DNA of 64,000 bases from Bradyrhizobium sp. 1(2017) (lineage in GTDB: Bacteria; Pseudomonadota; Alphaproteobacteria; Rhizobiales; Xanthobacteraceae): contig NZ_CP050022.2 of the NCBI RefSeq assembly GCF_011602485.2, forward strand, positions 4,298,001-4,362,000, written 5' to 3'. The notes beneath the pieces were generated by a model. That model did not search any database, had not been told where the DNA came from, and saw nothing but the letters and a program-made list of their open reading frames with translations. The translations under genes and the position numbers were made by a program. Positions 37,549 to 46,355 of this stretch are shown here, piece after piece. Within the stretch, counting starts at the first letter, position 1; each line of letters starts with the position of its first letter.

Positions 37549-38316
37549 TCATTCCGTCAGCGTCGCTTCCACGAACCCGCGCGGATCGTCGCAGAATTCG
37601 CGCATCACCCGGTAATGATCGGTCTGCTCCACCGTCACCGGCTCCAGACCGTATTTTTCGAGCCGCAGCAGCCGCGCATTGGGGTAGGCCATCAGCATCG
37701 GCGAATGGGTTGCCATGATGACCTGGCAGATGCGGGAGTCTTCCATGCGCCGCAGCAGCTTCAGGAACTCGATCTGGCGCGCCGGCGACAGCGCCGATTC
37801 CGGCTCGTCGAAGATGAAGATGCCCTGGCGCTGGCAGCGCTCCTCGAAGAAGCGCAGGAAGCCTTCGCCGTGGGAATGCGACAGGAAATCGGGGCCGGCC
37901 TGGCCGACGTCACGCGCCGCCTTGTCGAGATATCGCGCGACCGAGAAAAAGCTCTCCGCGCGGAAGAACCAGCCATTGGTGATCTTCGGCAGCCAGCTTG
38001 CGCGCAGCGCCCTCGAGAGTTGGCCGCCCATCTGCTCGCGCGCTTCGGAATGATCGACCGGCATGTAGCCCTTGCCTCCGCCGGCATCGTCGTAGCCGGC
38101 GAGCGCCGCGATGCCCTCGAGGATCGTCGACTTCCCGGTGCCGTTCTCTCCCACGATGATCGTGATGGGGGCGTCGAAGCTGAGCTCGAAATCATCCGGG
38201 AAGATGGGCAGGCAAAACGGGTATGCCTCGCGATCGCGAACTTGCGACGGGTCGAGCCAGACCCGCTTCAGATAGGGCGCGGGCAAATTGATTGTCCGAT
38301 TGCCTTTTCGTGCCAT
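37549..38316 (-). CDS. AAA family ATPase (ABC/SMC-type, COG3910-like)
   Basis: A 255-residue stand-alone ATPase with ABC-type motifs: Walker A VGENGTGKST, a signature-like segment with FLSHSHGEGFLRFF, Walker B GIFIFDEPESALSP and the H-loop ATHSPMLMA. There is no DNA-binding or membrane domain and no partner gene, so it matches the small RecF/SMC-like predicted ATPases. The ATG at 38316 starts MARKGNRTINLP; a second ATG at 38337 adds seven residues. Function unknown. Repeats lie just downstream. Confidence 0.85.
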   Translation of the reverse strand: MARKGNRTINLPAPYLKRVWLDPSQVRDREAYPFCLPIFPDDFELSFDAPITIIVGENGTGKSTILEGIAALAGYDDAGGGKGYMPVDHSEAREQMGGQLSRALRASWLPKITNGWFFRAESFFSVARYLDKAARDVGQAGPDFLSHSHGEGFLRFFEERCQRQGIFIFDEPESALSPARQIEFLKLLRRMEDSRICQVIMATHSPMLMAYPNARLLRLEKYGLEPVTVEQTDHYRVMREFCDDPRGFVEATLTE

Positions 38317-38405
38317 TGCCCGCCCCGGAGATTTCATGGAACATAACAGGAACAAGAAGATTGCAAAGCGCAATCTTAGGCCTCACCCGCCCGGACCCTG
38401 GCAAG

Positions 38406-39266
38406 CTACTCCACCACCTCCAGCACCAGCTCTATCGTCATCAGCACGGGATTGTCGCCGCGGACCAGGCGGCCTTCGGCGATGCCGCCGGTGTAGTCGA
38501 TCAGGGCGACGTCGAGCGCGGCTTCGAGCGCACCGGAAGCTCCCGGCACGATCGCGCCGGACGTTATTGCCAGCTCAGTCGCGAACGGCTCGGTCACGCC
38601 GCCATGGGTGAAGCGTGCCCCGATGGTGGAGCCGACGCCGCCGTGGATCCTGGCGCGCGCAATTCCATGCGCGCGACAAAACGCTTCGAGGCAACCCGCA
38701 AAGTCTTGGTTCGGCCGCAGCCGCAGCGCGAAGGCGCGACGCGTCGTTCGCGCGCCGGTGCTCGCAGCGGCCAGCGGCCCGAACAGCTTGAAATTGGTCT
38801 CGGGATCAGGCTCCGCCGTGAACATCGCACCGTCGAGACCGAAGGCTTCGACCTCGAACGGCTCGGCGACGACAGTCTCGTCCGGCAACATGTGGCCGCC
38901 GCTCGTCTTGCCGTCAGCCTCGGTCCAGAGCCCGTGACAATGAAAGAACGGCGCGCCGTCGCGCATGCCCAGCGTCATGCTGCCGAGCCTCACGCGCGTC
39001 ACGCCCTCGGGCCGGAACGTATCGCTGTAGAACGCCGCGTTCTCGCCGGTCTTCGACAGCGCCGGCATCACATAGCCGAACGGCCTAAGCGCGCCCGCGC
39101 CAAAATTGAGCACGCCGCCGGTAAAACCTTCCGCGGCAAGACCGCGGCGCGCGGCTTCCAGCAGCGGCAGGCCGGCTTGAAGCGTGAAAGCGAAGGCACG
39201 CCCCCTCGCCTCCACCCATTGGATACGTTCTGCGCCAGGTGCGCCCGGCTGCTTGATGACGCGCAT
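38406..39266 (-). CDS. PCC-domain (DUF296/PPC) protein
   Basis: A 286-residue protein with what appear to be two PCC/DUF296 modules. The first holds FTLQAGLPLLEAARRGLAAE and the histidine cluster FFHCHGLWTEADGKTSGGHM; the second holds RLRPNQDFAGCLEAFCRAHG and ARIHGGVGSTIGARF. PCC proteins form trimers that bind zinc through such histidines; in plants the domain is joined to AT-hooks, but here there is none. It ends 10 bp from the acyl-CoA ligase upstream and is probably co-transcribed with it. Catalytic role unknown. Confidence 0.82.
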   Translation of the reverse strand: MRVIKQPGAPGAERIQWVEARGRAFAFTLQAGLPLLEAARRGLAAEGFTGGVLNFGAGALRPFGYVMPALSKTGENAAFYSDTFRPEGVTRVRLGSMTLGMRDGAPFFHCHGLWTEADGKTSGGHMLPDETVVAEPFEVEAFGLDGAMFTAEPDPETNFKLFGPLAAASTGARTTRRAFALRLRPNQDFAGCLEAFCRAHGIARARIHGGVGSTIGARFTHGGVTEPFATELAITSGAIVPGASGALEAALDVALIDYTGGIAEGRLVRGDNPVLMTIELVLEVVE

Positions 39267-39275
39267 GACGCCGGC

Positions 39276-40883
39276 TCAACCTGCCTTCGTGTTGTCGAGA
39301 TCGAGCAGGCCGCGCGCCTCGAGCTCGTCGCGCACCATGCGCTTCGGCACCTTGCCGTAGCCGGATTTCGGCAGCGCCTCCCAGAAGAAGAACCGCTTCG
39401 GCATCTTGTAGCGCGGCACCTTCGGCGACAGGAACGCCGCCATCTCGGCTTCGCTCACGGCCTTCGCGCCCTCGCGCGCGACGCAGACGGCAACGCCGAC
39501 CTCGCCCCAGGTCGCATCGGGCACACCCAGCACGGCGACCTCGCCGACCGCGGGATGGGTCAGGATCTTCTCCTCGATCTCGCGCGGATAGATGTTGGAG
39601 CCGCCGGAGATGTACATGTCGGAGGCCCGTCCGGTGATGTAGACAAAACCCTCCTCGTCAATGTGGCCGAGATCGCCGGTGCGGAACCAGCCGTTGCGGA
39701 ACGCCTTCGCATTGGCTTCGGCGTTGTCGTAATAGCCGGCGAACACGGCGGGCCCGATCACGCAGATCTCGCCGCTCTGGTTGGCCTTGAGCTCCCGGCC
39801 CTCGTCGTCCTGGATCGAGACCTGCATGCCGGTGCGCTCGAAGCCGCAAGTGCCGATCTTCGCGTGCGGGCCGTCCTCGGGATCGTGCAGCGCGGCCGGC
39901 AGCACCGTGATGTTGCCGGTGACCTCGCCCAGGCCGAAATACTGCACGATCACCTGGCCGAGCTTCTTCAGCGCCGCCTTCTGGTCCTCGCGATACATCG
40001 GCGCGCCCGCATAGATGACCTGGCGCAGCGAGGAATGATCGTATTTGTCGGCAGCGGGATGCTCGACCATCATCTTCAGGATCGTCGGCACCGTGAAGAG
40101 ATTGCTGACGCGATGCGTCTCGATCAGGCGGAACGCCTCGTTGATGTCGAATTTCTCGGTCGGCAGCAGCACGGTGCGCGCGCCGCGCGCGGTCTGCATC
40201 AGCTGATGCACGCCGGCACCATGCGACAACGGCGCCACCACCAGCGAGGCATCCTGCTCGGTGGTGCCGGGCGTCAGATCGGCGAGATGATTGGTGACGA
40301 CGAATCCCATCTGGCCGTGGGTCAGCACGGCCGCCTTGGAGCGGCCGGTGGTGCCGGAGGTGAAGAAGAACCAGCAGGGATCGTCGTGCTCGACGGCAAC
40401 GTTGTCCACGGCAGCGCCCGCATGCGAGGCGATGGCGTCGGCCACCGAGCGCGCGCCGAACGCCGCGTTGCCGTCGACGCTCCAGGTGAATTCCAGTGCG
40501 CCGCCCTTCACCGCCGCGGCGTGATCGGGAAAATCGACGTGGCACAGGAACGCCTTCGCGCCGGAGGCCTCGGCGAGATAGGCGACCTCATCCGGCATCA
40601 GGCGGAAATTGGTGGGGACCCAGACCGCGCCGATCCGGAACGCGGCGAACATCGAAAAGAACATCTCGTCGCCATTCTTGGAATGGACGAGGATGCGGTC
40701 GCCCTTGGCAATGCCGCGCGCGGCGAGCGCAGCCGCCAGCGCCGAGACCTGCACATCGATCTCGCGCCAGGTCCAGTATTTGTCACCCCAGACGAAGCCG
40801 GGGCGCGATCCATGCCGCCGCGCATTCTGGGTCAGCATATAAGCGAGATTCATGACGCGGCGGGACATGCGCAGGGGTTGCAT
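39276..40883 (-). CDS. acyl-CoA synthetase (AMP-dependent ligase)
   Basis: A 535-residue ANL enzyme: FFFTSGTTGRSKAAVLTHGQ (P-loop), IVQYFGLGEVTGNI (adenine-binding), GWFRTGDLGHIDEEGFVYITGR (the hinge aspartate and Arg) and LPKSGYGKVPKRMV with the catalytic lysine. The size fits fatty, aryl or short branched acyl-CoA ligases; the substrate pocket is not diagnostic. It precedes the PCC-domain gene in a two-gene unit. In the ligase motif, YGKVPKR stands in place of the common SGKI.R. Confidence 0.92.
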   Translation of the reverse strand: MQPLRMSRRVMNLAYMLTQNARRHGSRPGFVWGDKYWTWREIDVQVSALAAALAARGIAKGDRILVHSKNGDEMFFSMFAAFRIGAVWVPTNFRLMPDEVAYLAEASGAKAFLCHVDFPDHAAAVKGGALEFTWSVDGNAAFGARSVADAIASHAGAAVDNVAVEHDDPCWFFFTSGTTGRSKAAVLTHGQMGFVVTNHLADLTPGTTEQDASLVVAPLSHGAGVHQLMQTARGARTVLLPTEKFDINEAFRLIETHRVSNLFTVPTILKMMVEHPAADKYDHSSLRQVIYAGAPMYREDQKAALKKLGQVIVQYFGLGEVTGNITVLPAALHDPEDGPHAKIGTCGFERTGMQVSIQDDEGRELKANQSGEICVIGPAVFAGYYDNAEANAKAFRNGWFRTGDLGHIDEEGFVYITGRASDMYISGGSNIYPREIEEKILTHPAVGEVAVLGVPDATWGEVGVAVCVAREGAKAVSEAEMAAFLSPKVPRYKMPKRFFFWEALPKSGYGKVPKRMVRDELEARGLLDLDNTKAG

Positions 40884-40988
40884 CGGGCTTCCTCTTCGAC
40901 GACGGGCGGCAAGCGGGCTGCCCGCTCATTGCAGCCCATTTATCGCCATCGCCAGCGCCCCCGCAAGGCCGCCGGATCCACGGCTCCC

Positions 40989-41486
40989 CTAGGGCTGCTT
41001 GAACGCGAACGGCGTCGCCGTGATGGCCTTCTGCTTGACGCAGGTCTGCGGACCAAAGCCGCCGCAGAAGCTGCCATGCAGATCGAAGCGGACCGTGCGC
41101 GCGGCGCCGCGCTTCACCGACGGGGCCATGATCTTGTAGCGGAGGACGTAGCCGTCGAATACTTCACGCATGCTGCCGTCCGGCAGCGTCACCAGGATCT
41201 TCATGACACAGCCGCCGGTTCCACAATAGGTCGTCTCCCGATCGCCGCATTTGGTCTCCTGGAAGTCGACGATGTAGTCCTCACGGCCATCGCCGGTCAG
41301 GTCGATCTTTCGGACAGTCTCGGGCGCGAAGGTCACGGCGCCGCCCTCCTGGCTGTCGCATTCCTCGTTGGCGAAGCGCACCGCCTTCTGCACGCCGGGC
41401 GGATAGTCGGCCGGATTGAACGGCCTTGCCTCGTCGGCGCGAGCCGCGGAGGCAAACAGAGCAAGCATGAGGACCAGGTATCGCAT
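40989..41486 (-). CDS. exported hypothetical protein with an FG-GAP-like calcium motif
   Basis: A 165-residue protein with a signal peptide (MRYLVLMLALFASAARA). It contains DLTGDGREDYIVDF, the D-x-D-G-x-x-D pattern of FG-GAP/VCBS repeats that binds calcium, and six cysteines (NEECDSQ, TKCGDRET, YCGTGGC, SFCGGFGPQTC) that probably form disulfides. The start at 41486 puts the signal peptide first. It diverges from the lipoprotein gene at 41580. Confidence 0.75.
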   Translation of the reverse strand: MRYLVLMLALFASAARADEARPFNPADYPPGVQKAVRFANEECDSQEGGAVTFAPETVRKIDLTGDGREDYIVDFQETKCGDRETTYCGTGGCVMKILVTLPDGSMREVFDGYVLRYKIMAPSVKRGAARTVRFDLHGSFCGGFGPQTCVKQKAITATPFAFKQP

Positions 41487-41579
41487 TGGCGTTGGTCGCA
41501 GCCACGACCGCAATCGTTCAGGGAATTTTAAACATGATCGGCGCACCCTTCATCCGTCTCCGCCGACAGAGTGCATGTC

Positions 41580-41939
41580 ATGATCAAAGCGCCCGCCACC
41601 CTCCTGCTCACGCTGGCGCTCGCCGGATGCGCCGTGGGCCCGCAAGCACAGCTGGCTTCAGGTCCTACCCTCAAGCCTGCGCGCTACGCCTGGGATGGCG
41701 CCGGCGAGGATCCCAATCAGCCCCGTTCTGCCCCGCGGGTGACGCGCGCCGCGGCAGCATCCGAGCGCAACCCGTCGCAAGCCGGCCTTGCGCCCTATTC
41801 GAAGGAGTGGTGGCAGGCGCAGGACGGCATCGAGGCCGAGCAGGACGCCAGGGTCAACCGCTCCCTCGTCATCTGCCAGGGGTGCCTTCGCCCGCAGCCG
41901 CAGCCCGAGGATTCCAGACTGGCCAAAGCGACCGATTGA
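41580..41939 (+). CDS. small lipoprotein
   Basis: A 119-residue protein with a lipoprotein signal (MIKAPATLLLTLALAGCAVG, lipobox L-A-G-C), then a Pro/Ala-rich, disordered-looking mature part with PYSKEWWQAQDGIEAEQDAR and a CxxC pair (VICQGCLRP). An upstream GTG would add three residues. Function unknown. Confidence 0.75.
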   Translation: MIKAPATLLLTLALAGCAVGPQAQLASGPTLKPARYAWDGAGEDPNQPRSAPRVTRAAAASERNPSQAGLAPYSKEWWQAQDGIEAEQDARVNRSLVICQGCLRPQPQPEDSRLAKATD

Positions 41940-42027
41940 GCCGATCGCTCTCAGCCACGGAAACCGGATGAGCCGACCGCGCGTTACGGCTTCGCGCGCG
42001 AGGCTCACAGCTGGAGAGATCGACGAC

Positions 42028-42303
42028 ATGAGCAACGTCATCAACAACAAGGACCATCACCGCTACGAGCTCGCGATGGACGGCCATCTTGCGACCGAGC
42101 ATTACAAGCTCGACGGCGACGTGATCACTTTCGAGCATACCGACGTGCCGAAGGAACTCGGTGGCAAGGGCGTCGGCTCGAGGCTGGTGCAAGGCGCGCT
42201 CGACCACGTCCGTGCCGACGGATTGAAGCTGATCCCGCAATGCCCGTTCGTGAAGGCGTGGATCGAGAAGCACCCGGACTATGCAGATCTCGTGACGAGA
42301 TAA
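42028..42303 (+). CDS. small GNAT-type N-acetyltransferase (YjdJ-like)
   Basis: A 91-residue minimal GNAT domain (PF14542 type). The acetyl-CoA-binding loop is GGKGVGSRLVQGALDHVRAD; the C-terminal part is KLIPQCPFVKAWIEKHPDYADL, a hallmark of this short family. GGAGAG precedes the ATG. Substrate unknown. A paralogue of the same length sits at 43060-43335 beyond the SPW gene. Confidence 0.88.
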   Translation: MSNVINNKDHHRYELAMDGHLATEHYKLDGDVITFEHTDVPKELGGKGVGSRLVQGALDHVRADGLKLIPQCPFVKAWIEKHPDYADLVTR

Positions 42304-42351
42304 GGACGCAGGCCGCCGCTCGCTTCCGGCGGATCCGCCGAGATCAGCGGC

Positions 42352-42747
42352 CTATTGGCCGTGCTTGAGCATGTCCTGGTCGTTCATATCCCAGTCCTGC
42401 CACAGCTGGAGTATGCCGAGCAGTACCACCGCCGCACCGAGGCTCGTGTGGTAGATGCGGAGAAAGCCTTCACCGGAATATCCGATCACGTATGGCGAGG
42501 CGATGAGCCATAGTCCGACCAGGATCGTCGTGACCTCCTGCCAGCGCTGCAAGGCGACATATTCGAGCTGGCTGATGCCAAACACGACCAGACCGATCGC
42601 GATCGTATTCAGGATCGCCGTCTGGTGTCCGGCGATCGCCGGTTCCTGGACAGGAAACCACGGCGAAGCGACGATCGCCGCCCCGAGCAGCATCCCGCAC
42701 CAGTCTTCCCATGTTCGATGAGTCTTCAGAAAACCAGAGTCCGACAT
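42352..42747 (-). CDS. SPW-repeat small membrane protein
   Basis: A 131-residue protein with four hydrophobic segments and two SPW-type motifs at the helix starts: IVASPWFPVQ and LIASPYVIGY, each after a stretch like CGMLLGAA or ILVGLWL. This is the SPW repeat family of membrane proteins, of unknown function. GGAGGG precedes the ATG. It lies between two small GNAT genes, on the opposite strand from both. Confidence 0.85.
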   Translation of the reverse strand: MSDSGFLKTHRTWEDWCGMLLGAAIVASPWFPVQEPAIAGHQTAILNTIAIGLVVFGISQLEYVALQRWQEVTTILVGLWLIASPYVIGYSGEGFLRIYHTSLGAAVVLLGILQLWQDWDMNDQDMLKHGQ

Positions 42748-43059
42748 CGTACCCTCCTGCAAAGAGGCATACGTCGGCGGCCGGTGACCATGACACTCCG
42801 AATGCCTAACGACCCTGCCGGCCGCATTCGGGCGTATGTCCTGTCGAGGACGTGGGAACCGAAATTTGCCTTGCAAGAGCAATATCGAACAATATTTGCG
42901 GTCAATGCATCATGCTCGCATAGCGAGACTTTCCTACCGCACCGCGGGGCACACGTTTGCAGATATCTCCCCTGCAGCCATCTCCCTTGGTCTGGCCTTG
43001 GCAAGGGTGGGCGCCGTCTCTTAGATCAGAAGGCAATCTGCACTTTGGAAGGATTTCGC
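42748..43059. other. 312-bp intergenic region
   Basis: Upstream region shared by the divergent SPW and second GNAT genes. It is AT-richer near 42870-42930, which may hold promoters, but I cannot assign -35/-10 boxes with confidence. No gene seen. Confidence 0.5.
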
Positions 43060-43335
43060 ATGGCGGCCTCGGTACGCGACAACAAGGACAGAAGCCGCTT
43101 CGAGCTCGATGTCGGCAGCGAGATTGCCTTCGCCAATTATCGGCTGACCCCGTCGGCCGTGATCATCACCCACACCGAGACGCCACGCGCGCTGCGCGGC
43201 CGCGGCATCGCCTCCGAGCTGGTCAAGGGCGCGCTCGACTTGATACGCCGCGACGGCCGGAAGGTGATCGCCGGCTGCGGCTTCGTCGTCGACTATCTCG
43301 AGAGACATCCGGAGGATGCGGATCTCTTGGCCTGA
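43060..43335 (+). CDS. small GNAT-type N-acetyltransferase (YjdJ-like), second copy
   Basis: A 91-residue minimal GNAT domain with RGRGIASELVKGALDLIRRD as the acetyl-CoA loop and GCGFVVDYLERHPEDADL at the end. It aligns over its full length with the protein at 42028-42303 but shares only about a third of residues, so the duplication is old. GGAAGGA precedes the ATG. Substrate unknown. Confidence 0.87.
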   Translation: MAASVRDNKDRSRFELDVGSEIAFANYRLTPSAVIITHTETPRALRGRGIASELVKGALDLIRRDGRKVIAGCGFVVDYLERHPEDADLLA

Positions 43336-43369
43336 CATCTCGGCCTGAAATATCTTGGCCTGAACGCAA

Positions 43370-43395
43370 AAGGGCCCGCGAGATCGCGGGCCCTT
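43370..43395. terminator. bidirectional terminator
   Basis: An 11-bp stem (AAGGGCCCGCG and CGCGGGCCCTT) with a 4-base loop between the converging GNAT and DUF3597 genes. The T run is better on the minus strand. Confidence 0.8.
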
Positions 43396-43417
43396 GGCGC
43401 TACGACCTGGCGATCGG

Positions 43418-43819
43418 TCAGTGCTTGATCTCCGGCGGCAGCTTGCCGCCATTGGCGGCGAGCTTGGACATCACCTGCTTGTGCAGCCAGACGTTCATGC
43501 TCGCCGAGTCGTTCATGTCGCCGGTGTAGCCCAGCTCCTTGGCGAGATCCTTGCGCGCAGCAAGGCTGGAGTCGATGTCGAGCGACTTCATGAGGTCGAC
43601 GATGGAGGTGCGCCATTCCAGCTTCTCGCCCTTGTGCGCAGCTGCCGCCTTGTCGACGATCGCGGCGACATCGACAGCCGCCATGGGTGCGGCGGCCGGT
43701 GCCGATGTGCCGGGTGCGCTGCTTGCCGGTGCACTGCTTGCGGGTGCGCTGCCGGCAGGCGCCGCGCTAGCTGGCTGGCTGCCGAAGATCGCGCCCATGA
43801 TTTTCCCGAAAATGCTCAT
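43418..43819 (-). CDS. DUF3597 family protein
   Basis: A 133-residue protein. The N-terminal MSIFGKIMGAIFG is followed by a low-complexity Pro/Ala/Ser linker with repeats of SAPASSAP (residues 15-45) and a C-terminal domain with VDVAAIVDKAAAAHKGEKLE, TSIVDLMKSLDIDSSLAARK and MNVWLHKQVMSKLAANGG. The last part is the conserved DUF3597 core. Length and layout are typical. Function unknown. Confidence 0.88.
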   Translation of the reverse strand: MSIFGKIMGAIFGSQPASAAPAGSAPASSAPASSAPGTSAPAAAPMAAVDVAAIVDKAAAAHKGEKLEWRTSIVDLMKSLDIDSSLAARKDLAKELGYTGDMNDSASMNVWLHKQVMSKLAANGGKLPPEIKH

Positions 43820-44151
43820 GTCTGCTCCCCAAAAAGGATGCGTTGGAAGGGCCTTGAGTGGCACTTATAGACGAAGATACGTCGTGGCGCCCGCGAAGTT
43901 CCGCGAGCCACCACGAAGCATCAGCTTATCTGCGGCGAAATGACGACCGAATGACATCGTCGAGGTTGCACTGCGTCATCGAATTTCCCCCAAGCTGAGG
44001 GACAGGACTCGGAATTGGGAGTACGCTGACCGCTCAGCTCGCGATGCCGTCCGGAATTCGCGTCTGGTCGGAATCGCGATAGTTCAAAGAAAGCGGCCGC
44101 TTGCGCCGTTGCCGGCGCGGGATCAGCTGCGCGGCAAGGGAGCTAGCGACC
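43820..44151. other. 332-bp intergenic region
   Basis: Upstream region shared by the divergent DUF3597 and DUF2189 genes. I see only short imperfect inverted repeats and no gene. Confidence 0.5.
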
Positions 44152-45060
44152 ATGGCCACACTCTACCAGGGCAATGTCCCCACGATGGCCCAGCCCGCGG
44201 AAGCGGCTGGACCGGTGATCCGAACCATCCAATTGTCCGACCTGCACGATGCGCTGAAGCGCGGCTGGGAGGATTTCAAGGCCGTTCCGAGCCACGCCAT
44301 CCTCCTCTGCGTGATCTATCCGGTGCTTGGCGTCGTGCTCGCGCGCGTGGTGATGGGTTATTCGGTGCTGCCCCTGCTGTTTCCGCTGGCCGCGGGCTTT
44401 GCGCTGATCGGCCCCTTCGCGGCACTCGGCCTCTATGAACTCTCCAGCCGGCGCGAACGCCATGAAGAGGCGACGGCATGGGACGCCATGGAGGTGCTGC
44501 GCTCACCCTCGTTCGGCGCGATGCTCGGCCTCGGCACGCTGCTGCTCGCTCTGTTCGTGACCTGGGTTGCGACCGCGCAGGCGATCTACGTCACGGCATT
44601 CGGCTACGAGGGCGTGACCGGCATCTCGGACTTCATGACGCGCGTTCTGACGACTGAGCAGGGCTGGTGGCTGATCGTGGTCGGCTGCGGCACCGGCTTC
44701 CTGTTCGCGCTCGCCGCGCTCTGCATCAGCGCCGTGTCCTTTCCGCTGATGCTGGACCGTCATGCCGGTGCCTTCGAAGCAATGACGACGTCGCTGCGCG
44801 TCGTCGCGAAGAACCCGGTGCCGATGGCGGCCTGGGGCCTGATCGTCGCGGTGCTGCTGGCGCTCGGCACGATCCCGGCCTTCCTCGGTCTTGCCGTGGT
44901 CATCCCCCTGCTCGGCCATGCCACCTGGCATCTCTACCGCAAGGTGATCGAGTCAGATCCGGGCGCGCGCCCGGTGCCGCCTCCGCCGCATCGGCCGCGC
45001 AAGCCGGCCGCGGACTTTCCCGCCAACCTCTTCCCGTGGCGAAACAACACGGATGCCTGA
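44152..45060 (+). CDS. DUF2189 inner-membrane protein
   Basis: A 302-residue protein with a soluble N-terminus (VIRTIQLSDLHDALKRGWED) and six hydrophobic spans, including HAILLCVIYPVLGVVLARVV, LLFPLAAGFALIGPFAALGL, MLGLGTLLLALFVTWVATAQ and WGLIVAVLLALGTIPAFLGL. The stretch HAGAFEAMTTSLRVVAKNP and the C-terminal WHLYRKVI are conserved in the DUF2189 family. The tail is Pro-rich. AAGGGAG precedes the ATG. Function unknown. Confidence 0.87.
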   Translation: MATLYQGNVPTMAQPAEAAGPVIRTIQLSDLHDALKRGWEDFKAVPSHAILLCVIYPVLGVVLARVVMGYSVLPLLFPLAAGFALIGPFAALGLYELSSRRERHEEATAWDAMEVLRSPSFGAMLGLGTLLLALFVTWVATAQAIYVTAFGYEGVTGISDFMTRVLTTEQGWWLIVVGCGTGFLFALAALCISAVSFPLMLDRHAGAFEAMTTSLRVVAKNPVPMAAWGLIVAVLLALGTIPAFLGLAVVIPLLGHATWHLYRKVIESDPGARPVPPPPHRPRKPAADFPANLFPWRNNTDA

Positions 45061-45190
45061 CGATATCGTGGGTGTGAGACCCTGCCCGGTTCGGACAGGG
45101 TCTCACGCTGTCACACGCCTTGCTTTGGCCGCGGTTACAATCGAGATTGCCTCTGCCGGTCAGATCACCTCACGGAATTCATTTCATCTG

Positions 45191-46018
45191 ATGACCCCGA
45201 CGATTTCTCGTCTCGCTCTCGCAGCCTTCGCCCTCTCCGCGTCAATCCTGTCAGCCCAGCCGGCGCCCGCCGCCGCTGTTGCCTGCGGCTCGGGCAATTT
45301 CGACGCCTGGCTTGCGGACTTCAAAACCGACGCCGCCGCCAAAGGCATCTCGCAGCAGGCCATTGCCGCGGGGCTCACCGGCGTGACGCTCGACCCGACC
45401 GTGCTCAACCGCGACCGCTCGCAGAAGGTCTTTACCCAGAGCTTCGAGGAATTTTCCGGCCGCATGGTGCCGCCGCGCCTGCAGCGCGGCTCCAACATGA
45501 TGAAGCAATACGGCTCGGTGCTGTCGCGCATCGAGCAGGCCTACGGCGTCCCAAGTGAAGTGCTGGTCGCAATCTGGGGGCTCGAGACCGATTACGGCGT
45601 CAACACCGGGAAATTCGCGACCATCCGCTCGCTGGCGACGCTGGCCTATGACTGCCGGCGCTCCGAGCAATTTCGTGCCGAGCTGCTGGATGCCCTGCGC
45701 ATCGTCCAGCGTGGCGATCTTGCGCCTGCCGACATGAAGGGCGCCTGGGCCGGCGAGCTCGGCCAGACCCAGTTCATGCCGTCGTCCTGGATGAAATACG
45801 CCGTCGATTTCGACGGCAACGGCAAGCGCGATCTCCTGCACAACGCACCCGACGTGCTCGCCTCCACCGCCAATTATCTCGCCGGCTATGGCTGGCAGCG
45901 CGGCAAGGATTGGCAGCCCGGTGGTCCGAACTTCACAGTGCTCCAGCAGTGGAACAAGAGCGAGGTCTATTCCAAGACCGTCGCCTCGTTCGCCGCCCAG
46001 CTGGCGCGCGCCCCTTAA
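45191..46018 (+). CDS. lytic murein transglycosylase (MltB-like)
   Basis: A 275-residue exported enzyme (signal peptide MTPTISRLALAAFALSASIL, cleavage near APA) that cleaves the MurNAc-GlcNAc bond of peptidoglycan to give 1,6-anhydroMurNAc. The catalytic glutamate is in WGLETDYGVNTG; ELGQTQFMPSSWMKYAVDFD and DVLASTANYLAGYGWQRG are the other family signatures. It lacks the C-terminal peptidoglycan-binding domain of many rhizobial homologues and has no lipobox. Confidence 0.92.
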   Translation: MTPTISRLALAAFALSASILSAQPAPAAAVACGSGNFDAWLADFKTDAAAKGISQQAIAAGLTGVTLDPTVLNRDRSQKVFTQSFEEFSGRMVPPRLQRGSNMMKQYGSVLSRIEQAYGVPSEVLVAIWGLETDYGVNTGKFATIRSLATLAYDCRRSEQFRAELLDALRIVQRGDLAPADMKGAWAGELGQTQFMPSSWMKYAVDFDGNGKRDLLHNAPDVLASTANYLAGYGWQRGKDWQPGGPNFTVLQQWNKSEVYSKTVASFAAQLARAP

Positions 46019-46032
46019 TCCCTCGGACAAAA

Positions 46033-46065
46033 GAGAGGGCCGATCGCGAGGCGACCGGCCCTCTC
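46033..46065. terminator. hairpin between converging genes
   Basis: GAGAGGGCCG and a matching CGGCCCTCTC pair over 10 bp with a loop of about 13 bases. It lies 14 bp after the transglycosylase stop and 23 bp from the end of the converging small gene. No strong T run. Confidence 0.6.
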
Positions 46066-46088
46066 GGTGCGTCGACTTCTGGACGTGC

Positions 46089-46355
46089 CTATTTGGCCGT
46101 GGTGGCCTGCATCGCCTTGTTCAAATGCGTGCCGCAGGAACCCATCTTGCCGTTGAGCAGGGAATCCTGCGCGGCCGCGATCTCCTTCTGCGCGACGAAC
46201 TTGCTGTCGCCGTCGGCCATATTCTCGATTGCGGTCTCCGTCTTCTCCAGATTGGCCGAGCTGCAGCCGCCCGCGGCGCGCTTGGCGGCCTGGGCCGGCG
46301 CGACGGCGAGGGCAGCGACGGCAGCGATTGCGATAACCCCGAGTAACTTCGTCAT
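46089..46355 (-). CDS. small exported hypothetical protein
   Basis: An 88-residue protein with a signal peptide (MTKLLGVIAIAAVAALAVAP, cleavage after AQA). The helical mature domain has two cysteines (GGCSSANLEK, KMGSCGTHLNKAM) that probably pair. GAAGG precedes the ATG. Function unknown; the size and helical character recall small periplasmic rhizobial proteins. Confidence 0.75.
   Translation of the reverse strand: MTKLLGVIAIAAVAALAVAPAQAAKRAAGGCSSANLEKTETAIENMADGDSKFVAQKEIAAAQDSLLNGKMGSCGTHLNKAMQATTAK

Noticed and set aside
38292..41531. 1,079-codon open frame on the plus strand
   Set aside because: It runs across three well-supported minus-strand genes (PCC-domain protein, acyl-CoA ligase, exported protein) and shows only shadow composition.
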